64,000 nucleotides of DNA from Hawksworthiomyces lignivorus (Eukaryota; Ascomycota; Sordariomycetes; Ophiostomatales; Ophiostomataceae), in the NCBI GenBank assembly GCA_002917075.1, contig NTMA01000057.1:1-64000 (forward strand). The letters are read 5' to 3'. Positions 34,223 through 44,111 of the stretch are shown here, in pieces (the stretch's first letter is position 1; every line of letters begins with the position of its first letter). The translations under genes were made by a program, and so were the position numbers. The notes beneath the pieces were generated by a model. That model saw only the letters and a list, made by a program, of their open reading frames with translations, made no database searches and had not been told where the DNA came from.

Positions 34223-35706
34223 ATGTTAGCTATGGCTTCGTGGGTGAATGTGCCAAAAGGCAGCGACTTTTCGCTGGCAAACTTGCCGTACGGCATATTC
34301 AGCTGCAAAACCACAGGCAACAAAGCCTTTAGCGAGCCGCGTATTGGCACAGCTATTGGGGATTATGTGCTTGATCTCAACGGTCTTGCCCAGGAAGGTT
34401 TATTGGCGGAGCTTGGCTTCGACACTGCGGCGCTTGAATCTCGGACTCTAAACCGGTATGCTGCGCTGGGACGGGATGTGCATCGCCGTGTTCGGCTGTT
34501 TTTACAAGATCTACTGAAGTCAGAGACACCACTAGGGTCGCAGCTTCGTGACCACGCAGATCGACGCCAGCGGCTGCTAATCCCAATGGTCGACGTGGTA
34601 ATGCATCTGCCCATGGCCATTGGTGGATACACGGATTTTTTCGTTGGTATCTGCCACGCAGACAATGTATGATCTAGGTGCAGCCTTGCGTCAAATTTAT
34701 ACATAACTTTGTTCTGCAGTATAATTTCTAGCTACTTGCTAACTGCTCCGGCTTTTCAGTGTACCCGCATCTTCCGGCCTGGTCAGCCTCGCAATCCCAA
34801 TTATACCAACTTGCCAGTGGCCTATTCTGGGCGCGCATCGTCCATTGTGGTTTCAGGTACACCATTTCACCGCCCATACGGCCAATACGTCGTTGATGGC
34901 CGGCCTACATTCGCGCCATCGCAGAAGATCGATTTTGAGGTCGAGTTTGGCGCTTTTATCGCTCGGGGCAGCGCGTTTGGCGAGCCCATTGATGTCCATG
35001 AAGCAGAAGACTACATATTTGGCTTTGTTCTTCTAAATGATTGGTCTTCTCGCGATATTCAGCGATGGGAGTCGGAACCGCTTGGGCCATTCAATGGGAA
35101 GAGTTTCTGTACCACTATCTCGCCATGGGTTGTCACTCCGGATGCTCTAGAGCCCTACAGGGCAGAGCCCGTGATGACAGGTACAGAAGTACTCCCATAT
35201 CTTGCAGAAACGAGCAAGAAGAGTGTCTATGATATTCCTATAGATGTCGCTATTGTTTGTGAGTGGCTCCTATTGCTCGTATTTGCATTGGTATACTTTC
35301 TAATTTTGCAGCCGGAGGAAACCGTTACCAAGTCTCTCATTGCAACACACGAAACGTAATCTTTTCGTTTGCACAGATGATAGCTCATCACACGATTGGT
35401 GGCTGCCCTCTTAATACAGGTGACTTAATAGCAACTGGCACTCTATCTGGGCCTAGCAAACAGGAGCTTGGCTGTCTACTCGAGGCTACAGAGGATGGTA
35501 AAACACCGCTTGAATTACATGCTGTCACTGAATCTGGAACTCACCAGCCGTCCATCCAACGGCGGTATCTAGAAGATGGGGATGAGGTGGACCTTCGGAT
35601 GGGCATCGATGCTCTGCAGGAGGCCAACGACGGAGACATATCTGGCAGAGTGGGATTTGGATTATGTAGTGGGAAGATAATGCCGGCCGCACGTAGAACA
35701 AAGTAA
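34223..35706 (+). CDS. Fumarylacetoacetase family hydrolase
   Basis: Exons 34223-34666, 34760-35258 and 35312-35706 give 445 residues (fungal and animal enzymes ~420). The family cleaves a carbon-carbon bond in beta-diketo acids; the classical substrate is fumarylacetoacetate at the end of tyrosine breakdown. Conserved blocks are YTDFF with His145 at the catalytic-His position, then across intron 1 FRPGQPRNPNYTNLP and GRASSIVVSGTP. Further blocks are DFEVEFGAFI (metal-binding acids), LNDWSSRDIQRWE, GPFNGKSFCTTISPW, MIAHHTIGGC and GDLIATGTLSG. All match true fumarylacetoacetases rather than short FAH-domain proteins. The region after the catalytic His (HADNCTRIF) differs from the usual HATNVG, so specificity may have shifted. 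No homogentisate dioxygenase or maleylacetoacetate isomerase is nearby. Met4 (34232) is an alternative start. Confidence 0.9.
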
Positions 35707-36096
35707 CTTTCGTGCAGAGAATTGGCGATGGCGATAAAATATTGGTTAGTCAGGTTACACTAGAAACTCGCTACATTTCTCGCTTCTTTGCGCTCAATCT
35801 CTTGTTGGATTAATGATCCACGCGGATCACAAACTCGATATTCGGACCAGTGAATTTAGTGCTAGAATCGGGAAATTAGTTGCACATGGTGTCTGATGAC
35901 ACGCCAACGGTGCGACATTACCGATACATCGGCAAACACTAGGCGTACCATTTAAGCACGTTTTGTTTAAGGATGCCGAGGACTGCTGATATTTCTCCCC
36001 TTCCTTCCTATGATAATCTATTCATACCATTCGGCTGTCGTCGCTGTCAGCATCTAGATCTCAGGTCTGTCGCTCTTTTCATTTTTCGCCAAAGCC
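35707..36096. promoter_or_regulatory. Cupin promoter region
   Basis: This 390-bp stretch is the 3' flank of the hydrolase and the upstream region of the cupin gene. It carries the everted repeat listed next. Confidence 0.5.
35921..35939. promoter_or_regulatory. Candidate Zn2Cys6 site (CCG-N6-CGG) with TCGGCAAACAC
   Basis: CCGATACATCGGCAAACAC has 5-bp arms CCGAT/ATCGG around AC, about 165 bp before the cupin ATG. Its right half is identical over 11 bp to the hydrolase promoter element, and its palindrome is nearly identical to the one at 25579. Confidence 0.5.
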
Positions 36097-36684
36097 ATGG
36101 CAGCGTCCGACCTATTAGAAGCCAACATTGGTGCAAAGCAATTGTCTCCGCTTCCGCCAATTCGCCACTATGTGACTACACATGATACTGCCACAGGAAA
36201 GGCCAAGCTTCACTCAGAGCGTGATGCCGAATGGGTGAATGGGCGAGGTGGCGACGTGTCCATGTCCGTGGCATTCACCACATCTGCATTTCCTCCGTCG
36301 CTTAACGACGATGCCGATATCAAAGCGCATGAGAAGCTGATGTCCCGCGGCGCGCTTGGCCTCGTCAAAGAGGGAGGAACAGTCTGCCGCGTCGTGGACT
36401 TCGGCCCCGGCAACCTGCCCGCGATGCATCGTACGCGCAGCCTCGACTATGGTATTGTTCTCGAGGGCACCGTGGAGATGATTTTAGACTCGGGAGAGGT
36501 GCGGACGCTGCACCGTGGCGATATTGCCGTCCAGCGCGCAACCATGCATGCCTGGCGCAACCCTAGCGCTACAGAGTGGGCCCGCATGGTTTTCGTTCTG
36601 CAAGACTGCGAGCCGGTAAAGATTAATGGTGTTGTTCTCGAAGACAACACAGAATCCGTGGCCATGTCTTCTAGAAGTGTTTGA
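36097..36684 (+). CDS. Single-domain cupin protein
   Basis: This intronless gene encodes 195 residues. A single conserved beta-barrel domain occupies about 95-180: GNLPAMHRTRSLDYGIVLEG (motif 1 region) and GDIAVQRATMHAWRN (motif 2, with His and Asn in place). Motif 1 lacks the usual His-x-His-plus-Glu set (HRT and Asp are seen), so metal binding may be weakened or arranged differently. The N-terminal ~90 residues appear to be a family-specific arm. Cupins of this kind often sit beside FAH-family hydrolases and SDR enzymes in bacterial and fungal catabolic clusters. The exact reaction is unknown; an isomerase, a dioxygenase-like or a binding role are all possible. The ATG context (GCCATGGC) is strong. 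Confidence 0.85.
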   Translation: MAASDLLEANIGAKQLSPLPPIRHYVTTHDTATGKAKLHSERDAEWVNGRGGDVSMSVAFTTSAFPPSLNDDADIKAHEKLMSRGALGLVKEGGTVCRVVDFGPGNLPAMHRTRSLDYGIVLEGTVEMILDSGEVRTLHRGDIAVQRATMHAWRNPSATEWARMVFVLQDCEPVKINGVVLEDNTESVAMSSRSV

Positions 36685-37610
36685 TTAATCAAGCAACGGC
36701 AACAATTGATGATATGAGGTGGAAGCGGGATCGCGGCAATGTAATAAATATTTGTGTTCACACACTTTAGTTTTAGTGAATAAGCATCTAGATAGCCTTG
36801 CTTCGAACAAAAAAAAAAAATAGCATACAATGTGTCTCTTTGGTTTGACATCAAACAACTAGGGTATGGTCAAAAACTACGCTAAGTTAAAACCTTCACT
36901 TGGAGTTGCTGTGGCTTAATACTGTGGCCTGGCCGCTTCTGAACATGTAAGAGCCTTGGGCCACGGTATTCGAGACATTAATCATCCATGTATTGGTACA
37001 TCATATAGTTAACTTTTTCAAGCGATGACAACATGTGCTGTTCCAAATTGCTTGGTTTTTCAGGATGTATTAAGCTTCTGCACTCGCCGATCGAATTTGC
37101 CCGATAGCTTGAGACGTTTCGCTAGGCATTTGAATATGCAAGCCCCTTCTTTTCGGTCGATACGGAGATAAGTCACGATGTGCAGATATCCCTCTGTTTT
37201 TCAAGTTAAAACAGCATACCCTTTAAAAATCAAATAAAAGAGTAGCCAATAATAGTAGTTTATATTTTGAGCAAATGCGCCCCTGGCTTGAATTGGGACG
37301 CGATGCGGCAGACGGATGCGGGTGCGATGCGGAGGGATGCGGACGGAGGCGGACAGAGGCGGCTGTGGAACCCGGAGTTAACGCATTTTAAGCTTGCAAA
37401 CGGCAGATTGATGTCGTCAGACATTTTAAGGTTATACTTAGTAAGCCTCGTCAAGTCAAGGGGCTAACATTGCCTAACATCAACAAAGCACTTTGCAAAA
37501 TGTATAAATTCATGAGACTGCTCTTTGAAGTGCTGCAATCTATTCAGAATCATTCCAGAGTTTTAATATTGCAATAGACTTCATCCAAAGCAACTTTCAA
37601 TATCTCAAGA
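36685..37610. other. Upstream region of SDR gene
   Basis: No gene is seen. The stretch includes the CGG-rich array at 37300-37372. Confidence 0.45.
37300..37372 (+). repeat. CGG-rich imperfect repeat (GATGCGG)
   Basis: About 73 bp contains GATGCGG four times plus several GGCGG/ACGG units, on an otherwise AT-leaning background, about 240 bp before the SDR start. Dense CGG triplets are the half-sites of Zn2Cys6 proteins, so it could be a regulatory array or simply a local expansion. Confidence 0.5.
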
Positions 37611-38435
37611 ATGGCGCAAGTTTGGTTTGTTACCGGCTCGTCTCGCGGCCTTGGCCTTGCTGTTGTTGAGGCGGCTCTCGAAGCAGGCGCAAATGTGATA
37701 GCTACAGCACGCAAACCGGAGCAGCTAGATGCTGTAGTCAAGAAGTACGGTTCTGACAGGGTTTTTCCTATCGCTCTTGACGTTGGCAATTACGACGAAG
37801 TGCAAAAAGCCGTCAAAGCTGGCCATGAAAAGTTCGGCCGTATCGATGTCGTCGTGAACAACGCAGGCTACGCAAACACCGCCTCCATCGAAGATATTGC
37901 CATTGAGGATTTCCGAGCTCAGGTAGATACGAACTTTCTGGGCGTCGCTTATGTCTCAAAAGCTGTTCTCCCTATCCTCCGCGGCCAAGGCTCCGGACAC
38001 ATCTTCCAAATTTCTTCGATTGGCGGGCGGATGGGCAGCCCCGGCCTTGGTGCCTACCAAGCCTCAAAGTGGGCTGTCAATGGATTTTCAAGCGTCCTGA
38101 GCGCGGAGGTGGCACCGCTTGGTATCAAAGTCACCGTCCTAGAGCCAGGTGGCATAAAAACCGACTGGGCAGGATCCTCCATGAATATTCCTCCTATCAG
38201 CGAGCCATACAAGCCGACTGTTGGTGCCTTCGCTGAGATGATAAGAAATTTTAGCGGCAATGAAGTGTCTCTTCCTGAGAAAATTGCGAAGATCATCGTC
38301 GACTTGACTAAAGTGCCCGAACCCCCTGTGCGCATTCTGATTGGTCCGGATGCAGTGCAGTATGGTGAACAGCTATCGAAGGCTCTTGCTGCGTCTGATG
38401 AGAAGTGGCGCGATATTAGTGTGACTTCTGCTTAG
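37611..38435 (+). CDS. Short-chain dehydrogenase/reductase (classical SDR)
   Basis: This intronless gene encodes 274 residues and is probably cytosolic. The Rossmann nucleotide-binding motif TGSSRGLG is at 8-15 and the adenine-ring motif NNAG at 83-86. The catalytic set is Ser135/136, Tyr149 and Lys153 (YQASK). ALDV near 55-58 and the PGGIKTDW segment after the active site are also typical. The Arg in TARKPEQLD (about residue 34) suggests preference for NADP(H). The sequence style (VWFVTGSSRGLG, SIGGRMGSPGLGAYQASK) matches the large group of fungal oxidoreductases annotated as retinol- or ketoreductase-like; the true substrate is unknown. Its position in the cluster suggests it acts on the same compound as the hydrolase and cupin. 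Confidence 0.92.
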   Translation: MAQVWFVTGSSRGLGLAVVEAALEAGANVIATARKPEQLDAVVKKYGSDRVFPIALDVGNYDEVQKAVKAGHEKFGRIDVVVNNAGYANTASIEDIAIEDFRAQVDTNFLGVAYVSKAVLPILRGQGSGHIFQISSIGGRMGSPGLGAYQASKWAVNGFSSVLSAEVAPLGIKVTVLEPGGIKTDWAGSSMNIPPISEPYKPTVGAFAEMIRNFSGNEVSLPEKIAKIIVDLTKVPEPPVRILIGPDAVQYGEQLSKALAASDEKWRDISVTSA

Positions 38436-38783
38436 TTATGTCGCGAAGGATCGGAGGAAGATGGCACGTGAAACTATCTAGAGTACCACAATTCTTTCTA
38501 GAAGTATTTTGGGACGGAAAGGCATAGAATCAAAGACCTGAACAAAACAAATTTAAATTTGAAAGGAAGATAAAACGAACTGAATTGGTTTTGCAGATGT
38601 GGAAGTGCTTCTGAGAGATGTGCAAATATTGAGGGTTAAATACATTGGCTCTGAGGTGGTAAGGCAGTTCTTTCTATGTTTACATGCAAACCACAGCTCT
38701 ATACAACACCATGTCATATGTGAAAGTCTTCTCAGGTAGCATCTCCACCGTAAGGCGTGTGATCTGGAAAGTGGTATGTTACT
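38436..38783. other. Convergent intergenic, SDR / Dal5-type permease
   Basis: 348 bp of 3' flanks; nothing seen. Confidence 0.45.
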
Positions 38784-40520
38784 CTAATCTGAATCGACAG
38801 CATATGTAGTCACAGCAGCTTGCTTGCTCACTACGGGCGTCCTTTCGCCCGCGCTATCTACGGCTGCTGCATCTTCTTGTGCTTCGGCAGCACGGGATGC
38901 CTCTCGTTTTCTACAACATGTCGTTAGTACTGTATTAAGTTATAGGCATCACATCTCGTCTAACGTGAAAAGTAACTGACTTTCTAAGGTTCAAAACATT
39001 GTCAAGGATGTGTGTGGTGATGGCCAAAGCTACCGCACAAGAAAAGCTGTAAGCGTACCCCTTCTTGAACCGGGGCGCTTCAACGGTGGGATACGTCAGA
39101 ATGCTTAGCCTACCGCAGTAGCGCATTGGTTAGATGAAATTGCTTTGCTTTCTATTAAGAGGGTTGGGACGGCAACGTACCATGCGGTGGATGACTGGGC
39201 CAGGATAGTGATAAACACCAAAGTAAAGGAGCGCGTCTCAGGCGAATCGCGCAAGATATTATTCACCCAGCCATACAGTGAGCTGGACAGAGCGTACGAG
39301 AAAGACGATGTACAGTAGGCGTACCACTTGGCTCCTTCAGGCACATTCCAGATTGTCTAAAGAAATTTCGTCAATATTCACTCTGCGCCAACCATACACG
39401 CTTTGTAGCTATAGACATACCAAAATAAGCATCGCGATCGCATCCATAGTTGCCGCCACTGTGATGCCCCAGGCTGGGCCCCAGAGCAGGTCCGAGGAAA
39501 AATTGATGAAGAAGGTGTAAAAGATGCCAAGGCCAGACGGGACGGTACCATACTGGTTAATCTTGGCCGAAGGGTAGCGATTGAGCGACTTAAGCCACAG
39601 CAAGAATGCACCACTGTTGACACCGCAGTTCCAGAAGAGCACATTGACAAGGACGACGATGTAGAAGTAGAAACTAGAGAAAATCTCCTTGATGTGGTGC
39701 AACTTGAGCTTGCCCTGCACAGTGTGACCGCTGCGCTCCAGTCGCTTCCGGGAGATCTCAATGTCCTTCTCGCTGAGCAGCCAGCGGTTCGGCTGCTCAA
39801 CGGTGCCGGGAATGATGAAAAATCCGAGGATGCCGACGGGAAGAGTAATGACGGCGCAAATGATAAACATCCAGCGCCAGCCAGCCAGTCCGTTGACGCC
39901 CTCTAGACTCGTGGTAGCTCCCGACTGCACCAAGCCGGCAGTGAGCGAGCCGATCGGAACACCCAAGTACCATATGCCGCCGCGCCGACTAATCTCGTAG
40001 CGCCGGTACCACGAGCCTAGCACGTAGTGGACGCCGGGAAAATATGATGCCTCGCAAATGCCTACCATGAAACGGTAAGCGGCCAGCTCGGCGAACGAGT
40101 TGGCCCGGTACTGAAGCAGCGTGAAAATACCCCAGCCGATGTCCATGCCGGGAAGAAGCCAGTGCATGGGAAAGTACGTGAACAGGAAGAGGAAGGGGAT
40201 CTGGCCAACTACGGCACCAACAGTGTACATGGTCTGGAGCTCGACCAACTGGTTTCCGTAGAAGCCGAGATCTTCTTTTAAGCCGGCCACATAGGCATTA
40301 TCTGGGATATTAATTCGGTGACCATATAGCCTGGCAGGGGGGGAGGAAGATGGAGCAACTCACTGACGTTGTTCTGATCCAGATTCTTCACCCAGTACGT
40401 GACGAGCAGGTATGGGATAACTAAGACATCTAGCTTCAGAAGGAACCGACGCTCTTCGGGCGTGTCATCCTCAGCGAACCATTGGATCTTCCACCACTTC
40501 TTCTTTTGAAGTGCCGCCAT
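38784..40520 (-). CDS. MFS transporter, allantoate permease (Dal5, ACS) family
   Basis: Five exons: 40520-40364, 40301-39421, 39356-39181, 39109-38981 and 38910-38784, giving 489 residues with consistent phases. The N-terminal signature is DVLVIPYLLVTYWVKNLDQN, continued after intron 1 as VNNAYVAGLKEDLGFYGNQL. Typical blocks follow: RFMVGICEASYFPGVHYVLG, WYRRYEISRRGGIWYLGVPI, GLAGWRWMFIICAVITLPVG and the ILGFFIIPGTVEQPNRWLL loop. These are strongly diagnostic of the anion:cation symporter group, which takes up carboxylates, vitamins and ureides. The C-terminus is hydrophilic. Uptake of an organic acid would fit the neighbouring catabolic enzymes, but that is inference. The gene converges on the SDR gene. 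Confidence 0.92.
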
Positions 40521-42930
40521 ATCGCTAGATTAATGCCCACACAAGCTGAATAACAACAGCAGTAGTATAACGACACGGATTTGTTGAACAGGGTGATGGA
40601 GTTCCTAGAGCGTGTATACTCTAAAGCGAATGATCCTAACAGCTTAACCAACTGGAATGGGACCATAATATATTCAATCGGATCTCATTTAAGCTCCATT
40701 CTGCCCCATCCAATCTTCATACATATCTAATATCTGCGATATCTAAACAAGAGATCTCATTTTCTTCCTTTACTTTTCCTTCTTTTCTTTCATTCTTCTT
40801 TTCTTACGTTTTACCTGATTTGATATTTTTTTGTCCGTCTTGTTTCTGGGCATTCGGAAGCTTCAGCGCTAATATCAAAAAGCCGAAAAATGTCACATTA
40901 CGCGATCGTCGATGCGATGATGACATGTAAGGGGCTCAGCACGGCGACATGCAGTAGAAGGATTGCGATGTCCGCAAGGCCAAACAAGGAAAAAGATTCG
41001 TATCCAGAACCTCAAAAACTGCCCCTTTGCCAATTGTGCTGTCTCCCACCCCCACTGTTCCAGCCTGCAATCGCTACAAATAATACGCGTGTCTCTCACG
41101 TCACGTCAGATATGCCCAGTGATTCGAAATAGCCACCTCATCCATACTCAGCATCAGGCCCCAAAATTAAGGAGCCGAAGGAGCATTAGAAGGGGATAAG
41201 GAGGAGGGAAGCATGCAGTCCCACGTGCTTTTGGCCGTTTGATGGATATTAAATTTGGCTAGTCGACGGTCCAAAGACCGGTCCTGCATCACAGCAGCGC
41301 TCGGGACACATCCCCGTGGAGGAAATACTTCATTAGGCAATATGCGGAGGTTTTCTGCGTTGACAGATCTTTATCGCTATTAAGATAATTTTCCCACCAA
41401 GCCTATCAAACCTATTGTTGTGAGACCCTGCTAACCATTACGGAGCACTGTCGTCATGAAGTAAATGAATGAGACAAAAAATCGACTTGACCAGCAACCC
41501 GGAAGGCCGGTAATAACAGAAAATAAATAATTATAAAGCTACATTTTATGATGAAGTGGAAAAACTGACTCGTATTTCTGCTTGGCCAAAGGCGCTTCCA
41601 ATATTGATCTCAGCGCCCGCATCGTTCTAGACTGAAGCCGAGATGCTAACAGTAATTCATATGACCATATTTACAGCGCCAAATTTTTAGAGAGATAATC
41701 GATCAAATCCTAGATATTTTTGCGTTCTTGACTTACTATGAACATGGCAGAATGTGATGTCTTTAAATCTGAGCTACGGCGCTGTGTTAAGACAGGTCAA
41801 GTAACAATGAGAGCCCCGGCTAGACCATGGAATTCGTCGACAATAAGACAGTGAGCATGTACCTCTTCAGACCACGGCCGAAGGTTTTATTGCACACAGA
41901 GAAAGCCTCTTGGTTGCATCTTGGATGAACCAAAAAGCATAAAGCTGATCCATAGTTCCTACGAAGGAGTCTAGTCTAATTCTTTCCCTGTGCCAGGGCT
42001 CCTGAGGCACTAGGGTAATTGTAGAGTCTGTGTTTAGCTGAATTTGCTAGAGACGCTATAATGATATCAAAATGATATATTGGCAAGTACAGCAGGCTAA
42101 GCTGACGCGGTTATCTCGTCAAATGCAAATCTGCTGCATCTTGAGGAAATCGAAAAATGCCTTAGTTCCTAAGTATAGAGTACCATAGTTTCCTGGCGAA
42201 ATAATTAAGAAAAAAAAAATGAAAGAATGAAAAGCCTGAGATCGCAAGAGGCGCATTTGATTATGGACTAGGCATACAACTTTGGCAAGGGCATTGTTGG
42301 CGGAGCTCAAGGGTCCAGACCGGGGCCACTCTTACCCGTCATTAGACCCACACACCGTGGGAGCCTACTCAACGCTGTAGAGAAGGAGGGTAAATTAGTT
42401 ACATAGCCCAGGATACATATCGAAGAGTTTACGTCATCTAGATGAAATGCCGCATCTCCTAAAACAAAAGGCAAGGTCAGATGTGCGCCAAGAATCTCTA
42501 GACTGTGATTTTCCATAGCATCCACATGTATATTATAGAACAAAACTTCTGACAGAAGTGAGAATATAATTCACTGAATAGAATAAGACCATACCGTTGC
42601 AGATATTTACTAACTAATTATTCCTATAATGACCCAGCAGAAGATCTATTATGGTATGCATACCAAAATTTAGATGTAGACACGATATGATTGAAAGTTT
42701 AAGGCCTCTCTAGTTGCCTTTACATAAGCTACGTATAGTATAGAATGCACATTCGTAATTCTTGTTAGATTTCAGCGGCCTGGTTTCAAGCAGTGATCAC
42801 AAAACCTCCAGCAGCACAGTTAGATAAGAGAGTGAGGGGCGGACTGATTACAATAGCTTGCCGACTTCGGTATGTTTATTTCCGCATTCTGTTTGAACCA
42901 CCGCAACTCGCGTGTTGAGCACCACCGACC
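40521..42930. other. Intergenic, no gene seen
   Basis: 2.4 kb upstream of both the Dal5-type permease and the acyltransferase. A pyrimidine-rich stretch lies near 40760-40800. Short frames show no family resemblance. It contains the everted repeat at 42861. Confidence 0.45.
42861..42870. promoter_or_regulatory. Candidate site CCG-N4-CGG (TTG-CCGACTTCGG)
   Basis: CCGACTTCGG, preceded by TTG, ends 61 bp before the acyltransferase ATG. It shares the TTGCCGA/TCGG arms with the other cluster promoters, but with shorter spacing. Confidence 0.3.
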
Positions 42931-44111
42931 ATGGCATCCACAGCGACGATTCCAAAGCGGTGCTTCTTGAAGGGCGAGCCTAAGGCGGTGAGTGCTCTGA
43001 GAGTCAAGGAATGTCATATTACTGTGCACTGGAAGGTAGCTGATTACAAGTACAGATCGGCCGGCAGCATGGCGAGCAGCTTCGCGAGGAGATAGAGGCC
43101 CAGATTGAGGTGTATGCGGCCATGTTCCGACGCACGTCTCAGCTCGACTGGGCAGCCGTGCGACAGGTAGCATTGACGTACCGCGAGACGGTGGCGCGGC
43201 TGACGCCCGACATCTATGAGGAGATGGAGGGCATCGCCGAAGGCAGCGGGCGCGATGTCGTGGACATTGTCGCGCTTAACTGCCGCAGCGAGATTGCCCT
43301 CGGGCTCTTCTCAGACGGATGCTCGACGCTGGGCTGGCAGACCGGGAAGGGTGCCGGAGGCGAAGACGACACGGTGGTGCTGGCGCAGAACTGGGACTGG
43401 ACAGCGCGGGTGGTGAAGAATTTGGCGCTCCTGACCATCGAGCAGACAGGTGGAAAGCCGACGGTGCACACAATGGTAGAAGCCGGCCTGGTGGGCAAGA
43501 TTGGCTTCAACTCGGCCTCTGTGGGCATCTGCCAGAACGCCATCCGGGCACGACCCACCGACCCGAGCAAGCTGCCCTATCACGTCGCATGCCGAATTGC
43601 GCTCAACAGCACCAGCGTGGGCGCCGCTGTGGAAGCCATCCAGGCCCTCGGCGGGATAGCCTCTACGCAGCATCTGATGCTGGCCGACGGCGTGGCGGGG
43701 CCGCTGAGCTGCGAGCTGTCACCCCGAGGCGACGCCTTTATCAAGCCGGACCCGCTGACCGGCATCGTGTGCCACACAAACCATCTGCTGGCCAACACTC
43801 TTGTTGATGAGCCCCCGTGGCTTTCTGGCTCTCCTGTGAGGCTCACACAAATTCAAGAGTTGACCGCAAAGCTGGCCCAGGAGGGCACTCATATTACGGG
43901 CGAGGTGCTGCGGACCCGAGTCTTCAGCGACGTGCATAACGCCCCCCAGTCCATCTGCTGCCAAGAAGATCCGACATTTCCCGACGAGATACGTGCCCGT
44001 ACGCTCATGTGCATCATCATGATTTTTGGCAAGGGCAAGGAACCTCGTGCTGAGATTGTTTGGGGCCAGCCAGGATCGGGGCTAGAGAGTCGTGTAGTTT
44101 ATCTTCCATAA
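42931..44111 (+). CDS. Acyl-CoA:6-APA acyltransferase-like Ntn hydrolase (peptidase C45)
   Basis: Exons 42931-42987 and 43056-44111 give 370 residues (Penicillium isopenicillin-N acyltransferase 357). These enzymes are made as a proprotein that cuts itself before a Cys, which then becomes the nucleophile. Here the cleavage motif is SDGCSTLG, with Cys108 after Gly107. The N-terminal half has the family pattern of a Gly-Glu near the start, then IGRQHGEQLREEI, and Tyr-rich helices. Downstream, VLAQNWDWT, EAGLVGKIGFNSASVGICQN and FIKPDPLTGIVCHTNH match the C45 mature chain. No peptide synthetase or isopenicillin synthase gene is nearby, so penicillin formation is not implied. Fungal relatives without a penicillin cluster are common and their substrates are mostly unknown. 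The intron is phase 0, with GTGAGT and TACAG. Confidence 0.9.

Noticed and set aside
43319..43807. 162-codon frame inside the acyltransferase
   Set aside because: Shifted-frame shadow of the C45 gene.
42931..44111. Penicillin biosynthesis cluster
   Set aside because: Only the acyltransferase-like gene is present; neither ACV synthetase nor isopenicillin N synthase lies in the window.
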